57,672 nt of DNA from an uncultured Anaerolineaceae bacterium (GTDB lineage: Bacteria > Chloroflexota > Anaerolineae > Anaerolineales > Anaerolineaceae). The DNA lies in NCBI GenBank assembly GCA_938020565.1, contig CALIHP010000046.1, forward strand, positions 1-57,672. The letters run 5' to 3'. Numbering within the stretch: position 1 is the stretch's first letter; each line of letters opens with the position of its first letter. Under the pieces are notes generated by a model. That model made no database searches. It was given only the letters and a program-made list of their open reading frames with translations, and was not told the DNA's origin. Below, piece after piece: positions 16,420 to 24,952 of this stretch. A program made the translations under genes and the position numbers.

Positions 16420-17121
16420 GTGGCGGCGATGCAGCTGACCGTCGAGTCCGTTTCCAAAAATGAGGTCCTGCGATTCCTGAACGTCCGGCCCGGGACGGTT
16501 ATTTCTTCCGATATGGACGCCTTAATTGACCGCTGTTTAGCGGAGACGCTTCGGATTATCCGTCCGGTCGGAATTTTTCATCCCTACCGGTTCGAGCGGA
16601 CGGAAGCGGGGCTGAGGCTGGTTGACGGAGGACTGACGCTCGGCGGCGGATCGATCCAGCGTTTCCTTTTTGAGGCGGCGGATACGGTCTGTATGATGGC
16701 GGTTACGGTCGGGGCGGGAATGGACCGCGCGATCCGGACGAAGATGATTTCCGCGCCGGAGGAGGGTGTGATACTGGATTATTGCGGCGCGGCGGCGGCC
16801 GAGGCTGCGGCGGACGCGCTCGAAGCCGAGATCCGCGCGGCGGTCGAGGCGCAGGGGAAGTACCTGACCGGACGGTACAGTCCGGGATACGGCGATCTTC
16901 CGCTCGAGCTTCAGCCGGAAATCCTGAATCTTCTGGATACTTCGCGGCGGATTGGCCTGATGATCACCGGGAGCGTCCTGATGACGCCGTCGAAATCGGT
17001 AACCGCGATTCTGGGCGTTACCGACCGGCCGCCCGAAACGGAGTATAACCGGTGCGATGATTGCAGGCTGCGCTTTAATTGCGAACTGCGAAAGGCGGGA
17101 CGAACATGTTGGAAAGCGTAA
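16420..17121 (+). CDS. Stand-alone activation domain of B12-dependent methionine synthase
   Basis: About 233 residues (GTG 16420; ATG 16429 also possible), two bases after the metF stop. Homologous to the C-terminal SAM-binding activation module of MetH: 'RYSPGYGDLPLELQPEILNLLDTSRRIGLMITGSVLMTPSKSVTAILGVT' carries the RxSPGYGD core that binds S-adenosylmethionine and the following SK(S)V motif. A Cys-rich tail (CDDCRLRFNCELR) follows, as in many anaerobe versions. It would reactivate cob(II)alamin of the partner encoded immediately downstream. Overlaps the next gene by 16 bases, implying coupling. Confidence 0.9.
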   Translation: MAAMQLTVESVSKNEVLRFLNVRPGTVISSDMDALIDRCLAETLRIIRPVGIFHPYRFERTEAGLRLVDGGLTLGGGSIQRFLFEAADTVCMMAVTVGAGMDRAIRTKMISAPEEGVILDYCGAAAAEAAADALEAEIRAAVEAQGKYLTGRYSPGYGDLPLELQPEILNLLDTSRRIGLMITGSVLMTPSKSVTAILGVTDRPPETEYNRCDDCRLRFNCELRKAGRTCWKA

Positions 17122-19469
17122 ATCGAATCTGTTTTCTGGATGGGGCCGCTGGGACGATGCTCCAGCGGCGCGGGCTTTTAGGCGCGAAGGTTCCGGAAAG
17201 TGTTAATTTATCTCATCCTGAAGCCGTTCAGGAGATTCATCGGGCGTATATCCGCGCCGGATCGGACATGATTTATGCGATGACGTTTTCGGTGAATCGA
17301 TATAAGCTGGGCGACAGCGGCTATACCGTCGATCAGTTGGTCGACGCCGCCGTCGCTAACGCGAAGGCGGCCCGGGACGCGGAGGGAATGGGAACGAAGA
17401 TCGGTCTGGACTGCGGACCGATTGGAAAGATGCTGGAGCCGAACGGCGACCTGAAGATCGAAGACGCATATGCGTATTTCAAAGAATTCCTGATTGCCGG
17501 GGAGCGGGCTGGGGTCGATTTCGTGATTTTCGAGACGATGACCGACTTGCTTGAGTTGAAGACCGCGATTCTTGCTGCGAAGGAGAACACGCGGCTTCCG
17601 ATTTTCGCGACGATGTCCTTTGAGGCGAACGGACGGACGTTCGCCGGCGTTCCCGTCAGCGCAGCGGCACTGACGCTCGACGCGCTCGGGGTCGATGCGC
17701 TGGGGATTAACTGCTCGCTGGGGCCGGACCAGATTTTCCCGCTGATGGAAGAGATGGCGAAATGGACGGAGAAGCCGCTGATCGTTAAGTCAAACGCCGG
17801 GCTGCCGAACCTGGTTACCAATGAGTATGATCTGGGAGCGGACGAGTTCGCCCGTTCGTCGGCAAGGTTCGCCGAAATCGGCGTGCAATATATCGGGGGC
17901 TGCTGTGGAACGACGCCGGATTATATTCGCGCGCTCGTCGCCGCGCTTCAGGGGCATCCGCTCGTTCCGCGTCGAGCCGCGGTTCCGGCGGCGATCTGTT
18001 CCGGGGAACGCGTCGTTCCGATCGACCGCGTTCGCGTTGTGGGCGAGCGGGTTAATCCGACCGGGAAGAAGCGCTTCAAGGAAGCGCTGTTTAATCATGA
18101 TATGAGCTACATCCTGTCGCAGGCGTTAGAGCAGACGAAGGCAGGCGCGGATATTCTTGACGTCAACGTCGGCGTTCCCGGGATCGACGAACCGCGTGTC
18201 CTCGTCGACGTTGTCCGCGAGATTCAAAGCGTTTCCGATGCGCCGCTGCAGCTCGATTCGAGCGATCCGAAAGCGCTGGAGGCGGCGCTCCGTGCGTATA
18301 ACGGGAAGCCGCTGGTCAACTCGGTTAATGGCGAAGAAGCGAACCTGCAGGCGGTTTTACCGCTCGTTAAGAAATATGGAGCGGCCGTGATCGGGCTGGC
18401 GCTCGACGAAGCCGGTCTGCCGACGACCGCTGACCAGCGCGTCGCCGTCGCTGAAAAGATTATCCGCCGCGCGGAAGCGGTCGGGATTCGCAGGAGCGAT
18501 ATTGTGATCGACTGCCTGACGCTGACGGTCTCAGCGCAGCAGGACCAGGCGCTGGAGACGCTTGAAGCGGTTCGCCGGGTCAAGGCTGAATTTGGCGTAA
18601 AAACCGTTCTCGGCGTTTCGAATATTTCGTTCGGACTTCCGGATCGTGAGAAGATCAACGTCGCGTTTCTGACGATGGCGATGTACGCCGGTCTCGATCT
18701 TCCGATTATCAATCCGAATAATGCGTTGATGATCGGGGCGGTCCGCGCGTTTAACGTTTTGAATAATACGGATGAGAATTCCGCGGAATACATTGCTCAT
18801 CAAAGCGGGTCCCCGGCTCCGAAGGCGGCGCCGACGTCCGCCGGGATGGAGATGACGCTGGGCGAGGCGATTGAATCAGGGCTGCGCGGAGCGGCGGAGG
18901 CGGCGACGGAAAGAGCGCTGACGGAAAAGACGCCGGACGAAATTATCGGGTCGATCCTGATTCCCGCGTTGGATAAGGTTGGGCTCCGGTATGAAAAGAA
19001 CGAAATCTTTTTGCCTCAGCTGATCCAGTCCGCCGGCGCGGCGCAGGTTGCGTTCGAGGTCCTGAAGCGGAAAATCGTCAAGGAGAGCGACGGGCAATCG
19101 ATCAGCCGCGGGAAGATTATCCTGGCGACGGTTAAGGGCGATATTCATGATATCGGGAAGAATATTGTAAAGGTCCTGCTTGAAAACAGCGGGTATCAGG
19201 TTCTGGATATGGGCAAGGATGTTGAACCGAACCTGATCGTCGAGATGATCCAGAGGGAAAGCGTTTCGTTAGTCGGGCTGAGCGCGCTGATGACGACGAC
19301 CGTGAAGAATATGGCGGAGACGATCGACGTGATCCGCGCGAAGTCCGATTGTAAAATTATGGTCGGCGGGGCGGTCCTGACCGCGGATTACGCGAAGCGG
19401 ATCGGCGCGGATTATTACGGAAAAGACGCGAAAGCGGCGATGGATATCGCGAAAGAAGTCATCGGCTGA
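17106..19469 (+). CDS. metH: Cobalamin-dependent methionine synthase, core without activation domain
   Basis: 787 residues from ATG 17106 (GGCGGGA upstream; an ATG nine codons earlier is less likely). Order: homocysteine/Zn domain (about 1-290; Cys in GINCSLGP and the CC of GGCCGT), pterin domain (about 310-570; VGERVNPTGKKRF, ILDVNVGVPGID, LQLDSSDP), B12 cap helices, and B12-binding domain with KGDIHDIGKNI, whose His is the lower axial cobalt ligand, plus GLSALMTTT. Full MetH is near 1200 residues; the missing activation module is the preceding gene. Transfers methyl from methyl-folate to homocysteine. Confidence 0.95.
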   Translation: MLESVNRICFLDGAAGTMLQRRGLLGAKVPESVNLSHPEAVQEIHRAYIRAGSDMIYAMTFSVNRYKLGDSGYTVDQLVDAAVANAKAARDAEGMGTKIGLDCGPIGKMLEPNGDLKIEDAYAYFKEFLIAGERAGVDFVIFETMTDLLELKTAILAAKENTRLPIFATMSFEANGRTFAGVPVSAAALTLDALGVDALGINCSLGPDQIFPLMEEMAKWTEKPLIVKSNAGLPNLVTNEYDLGADEFARSSARFAEIGVQYIGGCCGTTPDYIRALVAALQGHPLVPRRAAVPAAICSGERVVPIDRVRVVGERVNPTGKKRFKEALFNHDMSYILSQALEQTKAGADILDVNVGVPGIDEPRVLVDVVREIQSVSDAPLQLDSSDPKALEAALRAYNGKPLVNSVNGEEANLQAVLPLVKKYGAAVIGLALDEAGLPTTADQRVAVAEKIIRRAEAVGIRRSDIVIDCLTLTVSAQQDQALETLEAVRRVKAEFGVKTVLGVSNISFGLPDREKINVAFLTMAMYAGLDLPIINPNNALMIGAVRAFNVLNNTDENSAEYIAHQSGSPAPKAAPTSAGMEMTLGEAIESGLRGAAEAATERALTEKTPDEIIGSILIPALDKVGLRYEKNEIFLPQLIQSAGAAQVAFEVLKRKIVKESDGQSISRGKIILATVKGDIHDIGKNIVKVLLENSGYQVLDMGKDVEPNLIVEMIQRESVSLVGLSALMTTTVKNMAETIDVIRAKSDCKIMVGGAVLTADYAKRIGADYYGKDAKAAMDIAKEVIG

Positions 19470-19536
19470 GTTTTCGGGTAGAATGATAAGCGGCATAGAG
19501 CAGCCAATTAAGCGAAGTCAGAGGTATGGATTTAAG

Positions 19537-20145
19537 ATGAGTGAACTGCACGATGAAATTTGCCCGAACTGCATGGAACCCGTCCCCGCGGGCACGGAGA
19601 TCTGTCCGAGCTGCGGCGTGAAGATAAATGAATTCGTCGATACGCCGGCGGCGGACCTTCTCAGCGAGGTGAAGCCGGCAGCCGCGGGGGAACCGCCGTC
19701 GACGAACGGCGCGGATTCGGGAGAAGCGGCTGGCGGAGCGAAGGCGAAAAAGCCGACCATGATGCAGAACCTGACGCGCGGGTTAGGTGTGTATTTACTA
19801 TATTTCGCGATAACGAATGGATATAAAGTTCTTTCCAATCCGAAGGCGCTTGAGCTGACGCCGGGAACGCGCGAATACTGGCTGTCGCTGGTTTCGAACG
19901 TGATTTATCTGGCGGCAGGGCTGCTCGCGGTCTGGCCCTGGATTAAGGAATGGATTGAGAAACGGAAGCGCGCCGACGAGGAGATCGCGGCTGAATCGGG
20001 ACCTGGTTCGCTGACGATCGAGGGGACCGTCGATCCGGTCCCGTCTCAGGCGCCGGTCCTGGAAGAAGAGGACGCGGGCTTAGACGAAATCCGCGAAGCC
20101 GCGGCCGCGGAGCTGGCTTCCGGGGAACGCAAGGACGGGGAATAG
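19537..20145 (+). CDS. Zinc-ribbon membrane protein of unknown function
   Basis: 202 residues from ATG 19537 (AGAGG upstream). Residues about 8-25 form a zinc ribbon, CPNC-x12-CPSC, followed by a disordered Ala/Gly/Ser linker, two hydrophobic helices (about 90-110 and 125-148) and an acidic C-terminal tail. This domain plan is common in Gram-positive-like and Chloroflexi genomes without an assigned function. The next gene starts one base after its stop and encodes another small membrane protein, so the two may act together. Confidence 0.7.
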   Translation: MSELHDEICPNCMEPVPAGTEICPSCGVKINEFVDTPAADLLSEVKPAAAGEPPSTNGADSGEAAGGAKAKKPTMMQNLTRGLGVYLLYFAITNGYKVLSNPKALELTPGTREYWLSLVSNVIYLAAGLLAVWPWIKEWIEKRKRADEEIAAESGPGSLTIEGTVDPVPSQAPVLEEEDAGLDEIREAAAAELASGERKDGE

Positions 20146-20146
20146 C

Positions 20147-20407
20147 ATGCCGCAGCGCGAGCGGCGGAACGCTCCGGACGGTTCTTCCGGCGAGGAGGAG
20201 CGAAGCGCGCGCCGATTAACCGGTTCGCAGCTTGCCGGGATTGTCCTGATCGCGGCCGTTTTATTTAATTTACAAAACGTCGTGATCCCGCCGGGCGGCA
20301 GGGAGGACGGGATGATGCTGGCTGTGCTGGCGGGAATGCTGACTGCCGGTGTGATCCTGCTGGGGCTTCCGGCGGTTTTAAAGCGGAATCGTCCGCGGGA
20401 AAAGTAG
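20147..20407 (+). CDS. Small two-helix membrane protein
   Basis: 86 residues: a charged N-terminus (about 1-28) and two hydrophobic segments (about 30-47 and 55-76) with a basic tail, so probably both ends inside the cell. Start ATG lies one base after the upstream stop, suggesting coupling. No family recognised. Confidence 0.6.
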   Translation: MPQRERRNAPDGSSGEEERSARRLTGSQLAGIVLIAAVLFNLQNVVIPPGGREDGMMLAVLAGMLTAGVILLGLPAVLKRNRPREK

Positions 20408-20463
20408 AAGCGCGCCGCGGATATCCGCGGGGACTTGGATAATTCTTTCAGGCAGAGGAAAAG

Positions 20464-21081
20464 ATGATTCGATTACGTCAGAATTTAATGGAAATGGACG
20501 CCGTTGTTTTCGATTTGGGGAATGTGTTGTTAAAGTATGATCCGCACCGTTATATGGAGCTGCTGAAGATCGATCCCGCGCTTCACGATCGGATCGAGAC
20601 GGCGCTTTTCAGCAACCCGATCTGGCACGAAATCGACCGAGGCACGATGACCGACGAGGAGCTCGCCGACGCCGCGTCCGCGCTTGATCCGGAAATTGAC
20701 GATGAAATTCATTATTACATGCGTAATTGGGCGGATTATTTTTACCTGATCCCTGAGAACGTTGATACGATGTACCGGATTAAGGAAACCGGGACCGGGG
20801 TTTACGTTCTTTCCAATTTCTCTGAGCGGACTTTTGCAAAGATGGAGGCGGCTTATCCCTTCCTTCAGCATTTCGACGGCCGGATCATCTCGTATCGGGA
20901 AAAGCTGATCAAGCCGGATCATGCGATTTACCGCCTGCTGCTCGATCGGTTCGGGTTGGACCCCGCCCGGTCGGTTTTCCTTGACGACCTGGAAGCGAAT
21001 ATTCAGAGCGCTCTTGAGGTCGGCATGAACGGCATCTGGCATAAGCCCGGCGAGCTGATCGCGCCGTACTTCGTTTTATAA
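20464..21081 (+). CDS. HAD-superfamily hydrolase (YihX / epoxide-hydrolase-N-like)
   Basis: 205 residues, AGAGGA upstream of ATG 20464. HAD motif I 'VFDLGNVLLKYDP' (Gly in place of the second common Asp region is typical of this YihX/haloacid subgroup), cap helices, motif II 'VLSNFSERTF', motif III Lys in 'REKLIKPDHAIYRLLLDRFGL', motif IV 'VFLDDLEANIQSA'. Substrate likely a small sugar phosphate such as glucose-1-phosphate, but this is not shown here. Fifteen bases before udk. Confidence 0.85.
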   Translation: MIRLRQNLMEMDAVVFDLGNVLLKYDPHRYMELLKIDPALHDRIETALFSNPIWHEIDRGTMTDEELADAASALDPEIDDEIHYYMRNWADYFYLIPENVDTMYRIKETGTGVYVLSNFSERTFAKMEAAYPFLQHFDGRIISYREKLIKPDHAIYRLLLDRFGLDPARSVFLDDLEANIQSALEVGMNGIWHKPGELIAPYFVL

Positions 21082-21095
21082 GAACCGCGGCGGCG

Positions 21096-21743
21096 ATGGG
21101 CGAGATGAGCGAACGGTCGGAATCTTTGCCGATGATTATCGGGATCGCGGGCGGAACCGGATCGGGGAAGTCGACGTTTTCGCGCGAGCTGATCCTCCGG
21201 ATCGGGACAGGGCGGATTTTGCACCTGTCGCATGATTCCTATTACCGCGACCTGAGCGACCTTCCGCTTGAGGAGCGGGTCAGGATTAATTTTGATCATC
21301 CGGATTCGCTCGAAACCGACCTGCTTATTCAGCATCTTAAAGATCTTCGCGCGCTGAAGCCGATCGACGTTCCGCTGTATGATTTTAAATCCTATACCCG
21401 GACCGGCGAGGTCGAGCGTTTCGAGCCGCAGCCGGTCGTACTCGTCGAGGGGATCCTGATTTTCGCGATTCCGGAGCTCCGCGATCAGTTTGATATCAAG
21501 CTGTTTGTCGATACGGACGCTGATTTGCGTTTCATGCGCCGCCTGAAACGGGATATTCATGAGCGCGGACGGACGATGGAATCGGTGTACGAACAGTATC
21601 TGGATCGGGTGCGCCCGATGCACGAGGCGTTCGTGGAGCCGTCGAAACGGTACGCGGACCTGATTATTCCGCGCGGCGGCCGGAACATGGTCGCGCTCGA
21701 TCTGGTCACGGCGGATATCCGGAACCGGCTGCGGTTTTCGTGA
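21096..21743 (+). CDS. udk: Uridine kinase
   Basis: 215 residues. P-loop GGTGSGKST (about residues 19-27), 'HDSYYRDLSDLPLEERVRINFDHPDSLETDLLIQHL' with the conserved DHPD substrate motif, 'PLYDFKSYTRT', 'VLVEGILIF', and lid arginines 'RRLKRDIHERGR'. Phosphorylates uridine and cytidine for pyrimidine salvage. Two possible starts, ATG 21096 and ATG 21105. The nearby nucleoside hydrolase and ribose transporter belong to the same general pathway of nucleoside use. Confidence 0.93.
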   Translation: MGEMSERSESLPMIIGIAGGTGSGKSTFSRELILRIGTGRILHLSHDSYYRDLSDLPLEERVRINFDHPDSLETDLLIQHLKDLRALKPIDVPLYDFKSYTRTGEVERFEPQPVVLVEGILIFAIPELRDQFDIKLFVDTDADLRFMRRLKRDIHERGRTMESVYEQYLDRVRPMHEAFVEPSKRYADLIIPRGGRNMVALDLVTADIRNRLRFS

Positions 21744-21750
21744 GGAACGC

Positions 21751-21779
21751 TTGCCGATTCGGCGGAAGATTGCTATAAT
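21751..21779 (+). promoter_or_regulatory. Promoter of tRNA-Val
   Basis: TTGCCG, 17-base spacer, TATAAT (21774-21779), 12 bases before the tRNA. Confidence 0.75.
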
Positions 21780-21791
21780 ACATAGACGTTT

Positions 21792-21866
21792 GGGCGCATA
21801 GCTCAGTTGGTTAGAGCGCTTGTATCACACACAAGAGGTCCGGGGGTTCGAGTCCCTCTGCGCCCA
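21792..21866 (+). tRNA. tRNA-Val(CAC)
   Basis: 75 nt cloverleaf: acceptor GGGCGCA/TGCGCCC with discriminator A, D-arm GCTC-AGTTGGTTA-GAGC, anticodon stem CTTGT/ACAAG with loop ATCACAC giving CAC, T-arm GGGGG-TTCGAGT-CCCTC. CCA is not encoded. The identity rests on the loop alignment with T33 before CAC. Confidence 0.92.
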
Positions 21867-22002
21867 CAGGATTTTCCCGCTTTTTTTTATTTCCGCGCCA
21901 CGGGGGGCGTAAGCTCCGGGAAGAGTGCTTAAAGTAAGGGTGTATTTAAGACATTCATCACTTTGTGTCCCATTCTGACTCATTTAGAATAGCAGGTAAG
22001 TT

Positions 22003-22083
22003 GCTAGCCGGAGGCAGCTTCTTATATAAAAAGCGAGAGATTTTTACCCGTGGGCTAGCGTAACAGCGCTGGCTCTTTTTTAT
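22003..22083 (+). promoter_or_regulatory. Leader with mutually exclusive hairpins: candidate attenuator or riboswitch
   Basis: GGGCTAGCG (22052-22060) pairs with CGCTGGCTC (22067-22075) around TAACAG and is followed by TTTTTT: a proper intrinsic terminator. The same GGCTAGC (22053-22059) can instead pair perfectly with GCTAGCC at 22003-22009, which would destroy the terminator. Some 43 bases between the two halves could hold a ligand-binding fold. It lies 44 bases before a strong AAAGGAGG site. I could not match a known riboswitch class; the antiterminator logic is inference. Confidence 0.55.
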
Positions 22084-22126
22084 CGGGGGGTGAAGATTCC
22101 GCTGATGTTCTAAAAGGAGGTTTTCA

Positions 22127-22642
22127 GTGAGAAAATGCATGGTTGCCCTGGCGGTCCTGATAATCCTGGTCAGCAGCGTCGCCGCTTCAGCCGAAAGCTT
22201 TGAAAAGGAGTATGAGCCGGAGGCGGGCGAAGGATGGCTGATTTGCACGATTCATCATGAGCGGCAGGAATTCAAATACAAGGATTCGGTTAAAAGCATG
22301 ACAGGCATTTTGCATCATTTTGTATCTGAGCGATATACCCTGAGCTTTTCGTTGGATAAAAAAATAAAAGTCGGCGAACCGATGAAGTTGAACGCTATTA
22401 ACCTGATTGAAATCATCAGCTCTGAACCTTCGACAGCCGGTTATTATGCATCGAAGAAATCCCGCGGGACGGACGTCGAAAGCGAAGTTCTTTTAATGGA
22501 TCCGGCTCAGCCTGAAATTCTTCAGGGAACGTTCAGCGTTGTTGTCCCGAAAGGGGACAGGTGGGTCGGCGATCTAAGACCGGGGATTTTAGACGCAATC
22601 GAGCTTGAAGATGGGGAATTCTGTTTTTATCCTGCCCTGTGA
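22127..22642 (+). CDS. Secreted protein of unknown function
   Basis: 171 residues starting at GTG 22127, which stands six bases after AAAGGAGG. A clean signal peptide (residues 1-23: RK, then a Leu/Val/Ile core, ending SVAASAES). The mature part is beta-rich with no recognised catalytic motif; 'YYASKKSRGTDVESEVLLMDP' and a late 'VVVPKGDRWVGDLRPG' suggest a small jelly-roll-like domain. It heads the locus that continues with a secreted nucleoside hydrolase and a ribose-type importer, so an extracellular role in nucleoside capture is possible. Confidence 0.6.
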   Translation: MRKCMVALAVLIILVSSVAASAESFEKEYEPEAGEGWLICTIHHERQEFKYKDSVKSMTGILHHFVSERYTLSFSLDKKIKVGEPMKLNAINLIEIISSEPSTAGYYASKKSRGTDVESEVLLMDPAQPEILQGTFSVVVPKGDRWVGDLRPGILDAIELEDGEFCFYPAL

Positions 22643-22731
22643 CGGAACGAACCGGATCCATATGAAATAAATAAGCGGCGGGCGTCCGGCTGCTTCATGG
22701 AGATGCAAGTTGATTTAAAAAGGAGAAAAGA

Positions 22732-23856
22732 ATGAAAAGGAAATTCTGGCTGGTCTGTATTGGTTTACTTTTATTAATTTGTGGTAACGTTTTCGCAGAC
22801 GGAAAAATATCGGAAATTTTTGATATTGTGACGACGGCGGAAGAGAATAAAGTCATTTTCGACACGGATATGGGCTACATGGGCGATGATTCGATCGCAA
22901 TGTTCGCCTTGCTTCAAGCGGATAAGGCCGGGTATATCGAATTGCTGGGGATTACGGCGGTCGGTGGAAATTCGCTTCTTGCGCCTGGGACCGCGGCAAT
23001 TTTAAATCAGCTCGAAAGGCTGGGACGGACGGATATCCCCGTTTATATGGGGACGGATATTCCGTTAAAAGGTTTCCGGAATCTGGAGGCGGACGCTCAG
23101 GTTTACGGGCAATTTGGATGGACCGGCGGTTACAGGCAGCTGGAGCATTACACGACGGATTATAAGAACCTTGGACCTCTTGAAAATGAGGAATGGGGCT
23201 TACCGGAAACGTCGGCGGAAGAAATGCACGCCGCTGATTTTATGATCGAGCAGGTTCATAAGTATCCGGGGCAGGTTACGATTTTCGCGGTCGGGGCCTG
23301 TACGAACGTGGCGATCGCGGTCATGAAGGATCCGACGTTCGCGGAAAACGCCGCCGGAATCGTTTATATGGGGGGCGCAATCGACGTTCCCGGAAATACG
23401 ACGCCAACCGCTGAATTCAACTGGTGGTACGATCCGGATGCCGCCGCCGTTGCGTTGAGAGCGAACTGGAATTATCAGTTAGTCGTGCCGCATGACGTCG
23501 CGCCTAAGGTGCTGATGGCCAAGGATGTGTATGATCTGTACGCTGAAAAGAATCATTCCGCGGTTACGGAATTGTTAGTTGAGAAGTATGGCCCGCGCTA
23601 TGAAGAGAACCCAACGAGTACCAGTTATTGCTGGGACCCGATTACGGTAGGCGTATTTTTATGCCCTGATTTGATTAAAACCAGCGAAATCAGGGATATT
23701 GCCATAGAAACATCGCCGGGTTATACTTATGGAAAGGCGGTTACGTGGGATCTGGGGAAGGGCCCCTACAATTCTTCCGAAGCGACGATTGTACTGGATG
23801 TGGATCGGGACGGCTTCTGGACATTCATGTCGGATCTTTTCGGGGAAAACTTTTAA
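22732..23856 (+). CDS. Secreted inosine-uridine-preferring nucleoside hydrolase
   Basis: 374 residues with a signal peptide (1-22, LLLLICGNVFAD). The nucleoside hydrolase calcium/substrate motif DTDMGYMGDDS is at about 44-54, near the DTDPGxDD form; then 'GITAVGGN', 'FAVGACTNVAIA', 'IVYMGGAID', 'EFNWWYDPDAAAVAL' (EFNxxxDPEAA motif) and 'WDPITVGVFL'. It cleaves the N-glycosidic bond of nucleosides to free base plus ribose. Most bacterial family members are cytoplasmic; export plus the ribose-type ABC importer downstream suggests ribose is released outside and then imported. AAAAAGGAG precedes the ATG. Confidence 0.88.
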   Translation: MKRKFWLVCIGLLLLICGNVFADGKISEIFDIVTTAEENKVIFDTDMGYMGDDSIAMFALLQADKAGYIELLGITAVGGNSLLAPGTAAILNQLERLGRTDIPVYMGTDIPLKGFRNLEADAQVYGQFGWTGGYRQLEHYTTDYKNLGPLENEEWGLPETSAEEMHAADFMIEQVHKYPGQVTIFAVGACTNVAIAVMKDPTFAENAAGIVYMGGAIDVPGNTTPTAEFNWWYDPDAAAVALRANWNYQLVVPHDVAPKVLMAKDVYDLYAEKNHSAVTELLVEKYGPRYEENPTSTSYCWDPITVGVFLCPDLIKTSEIRDIAIETSPGYTYGKAVTWDLGKGPYNSSEATIVLDVDRDGFWTFMSDLFGENF

Positions 23857-23945
23857 GCGTGTAAGCAGCTCTTAAATAAGCGTATGAGCTGTTCAGTAAA
23901 CGTATTCAATTTATATCAGGGCGTATCGCCTCAAAGGAGAAAAAC

Positions 23946-24890
23946 ATGAAGCAATTTCGTCGTATATTATCTATCGTATTAGTTGCCGCGCTTTTACTTG
24001 GATCGGTCGGCGCGGTCGCCGCTCAGGACAAGAAGCCGGTTGTCGGTGTTGTTTTGAAGTCGCTCGCGAATGAGTTTTTCAAGACGCTTCAGGAAGGCGC
24101 TGAAAAGTGGGCCGAGGAAGACGGACGTTATGAGCTGAATATCAAGGGGATGAATTCCGAAACGGATATCGATACTCAGCTGACGATTATGGATACTTTT
24201 ATTTCGTTAGGCGTTGATATGATCGTTCTTGCCCCGGCGGATTCTTCCGCTTTAGTTCCGTCCGTCGTCAAAGCGCAGGAGGCCGGAATCCCTGTCGTCA
24301 ATTTTGACGTTCGTTTGGATCAGGACCGGCTGAAGGCCGCGGGCCTGGAGGATTTCATGTTTGTTGGCCCGGATAACGAAGAGGGCGCTTATCTTGCCGG
24401 GATGGCTCTGGCCGAAAAACTGGGCGAAGGCGGGAAGGTCTTTATTATCGAAGGCAACCCCGGCGCCGATAACGCGATTGCCCGGAAGGCCGGATTTGAT
24501 AAAGCTGTAGAGGAAGGGAAGCTTGAGCTTCTCGTCTCGAATACAGCTCACTGGGAAACCGAAGAAGCGAATACGCTGGTCGCTAATCTGCTTACGGCGC
24601 ATCCGGAAGTCCAGGGTATCATGTGCGCGAATGACTCGATGGTCCTCGGGGCGCAGAAAGCCGTTGAAGCCGCCGGACGCGACGATATCCTGCTGGTTGG
24701 CTTCGATAATATTGCCGCGGTCCAGGACTTGATTAAGGAAGGCAAGGTCCTTGCGACGGTGGATCAGTTCGGCGCTGAGATGGTTCAGATGGCGATTGAA
24801 GTTGGTCAGCGCGTGATCGACGGCGAGCTTGAGCCGGTTGGCTGGGAAAAGACGCCGGTCAAATTAATTACGATTGACGACTTGAAATAA
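23946..24890 (+). CDS. rbsB: Ribose-type ABC transporter substrate-binding protein
   Basis: 314 residues with a signal peptide (1-26, ending AVAAQD) and the periplasmic-binding-protein type 1 fold: 'VVGVVLKSLANEFFKTLQEGAEKWAEE', 'LGVDMIVLAPADSSALVPSV', 'IPVVNFDV', 'GPDNEEGAYLAG', 'IIEGNPGADNAIARKAGF', 'GIMCANDSMVLGA'. No lipobox, which is unusual for a monoderm and suggests a periplasm or loose surface retention. Sugar specificity is inferred from the upstream nucleoside hydrolase. AAAGGAG before the ATG. Confidence 0.9.
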   Translation: MKQFRRILSIVLVAALLLGSVGAVAAQDKKPVVGVVLKSLANEFFKTLQEGAEKWAEEDGRYELNIKGMNSETDIDTQLTIMDTFISLGVDMIVLAPADSSALVPSVVKAQEAGIPVVNFDVRLDQDRLKAAGLEDFMFVGPDNEEGAYLAGMALAEKLGEGGKVFIIEGNPGADNAIARKAGFDKAVEEGKLELLVSNTAHWETEEANTLVANLLTAHPEVQGIMCANDSMVLGAQKAVEAAGRDDILLVGFDNIAAVQDLIKEGKVLATVDQFGAEMVQMAIEVGQRVIDGELEPVGWEKTPVKLITIDDLK

Positions 24891-24904
24891 TCCGAATCAG
24901 GCAG

Positions 24905-24940
24905 GGAGACCGAACCGTTTGGCTCGGTCTCCTTCCTTTT
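24905..24940 (+). terminator. Intercistronic hairpin between binding protein and ATPase genes
   Basis: GGAGACCGA (24905-24913) pairs perfectly with TCGGTCTCC (24924-24932), followed by a T-rich TTCCTTTT. Typical of binding-protein operons, where partial termination and 3'-end protection keep the binding protein more abundant than the membrane parts. Confidence 0.85.
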
Positions 24941-24952
24941 CTGAGGCTTTTT

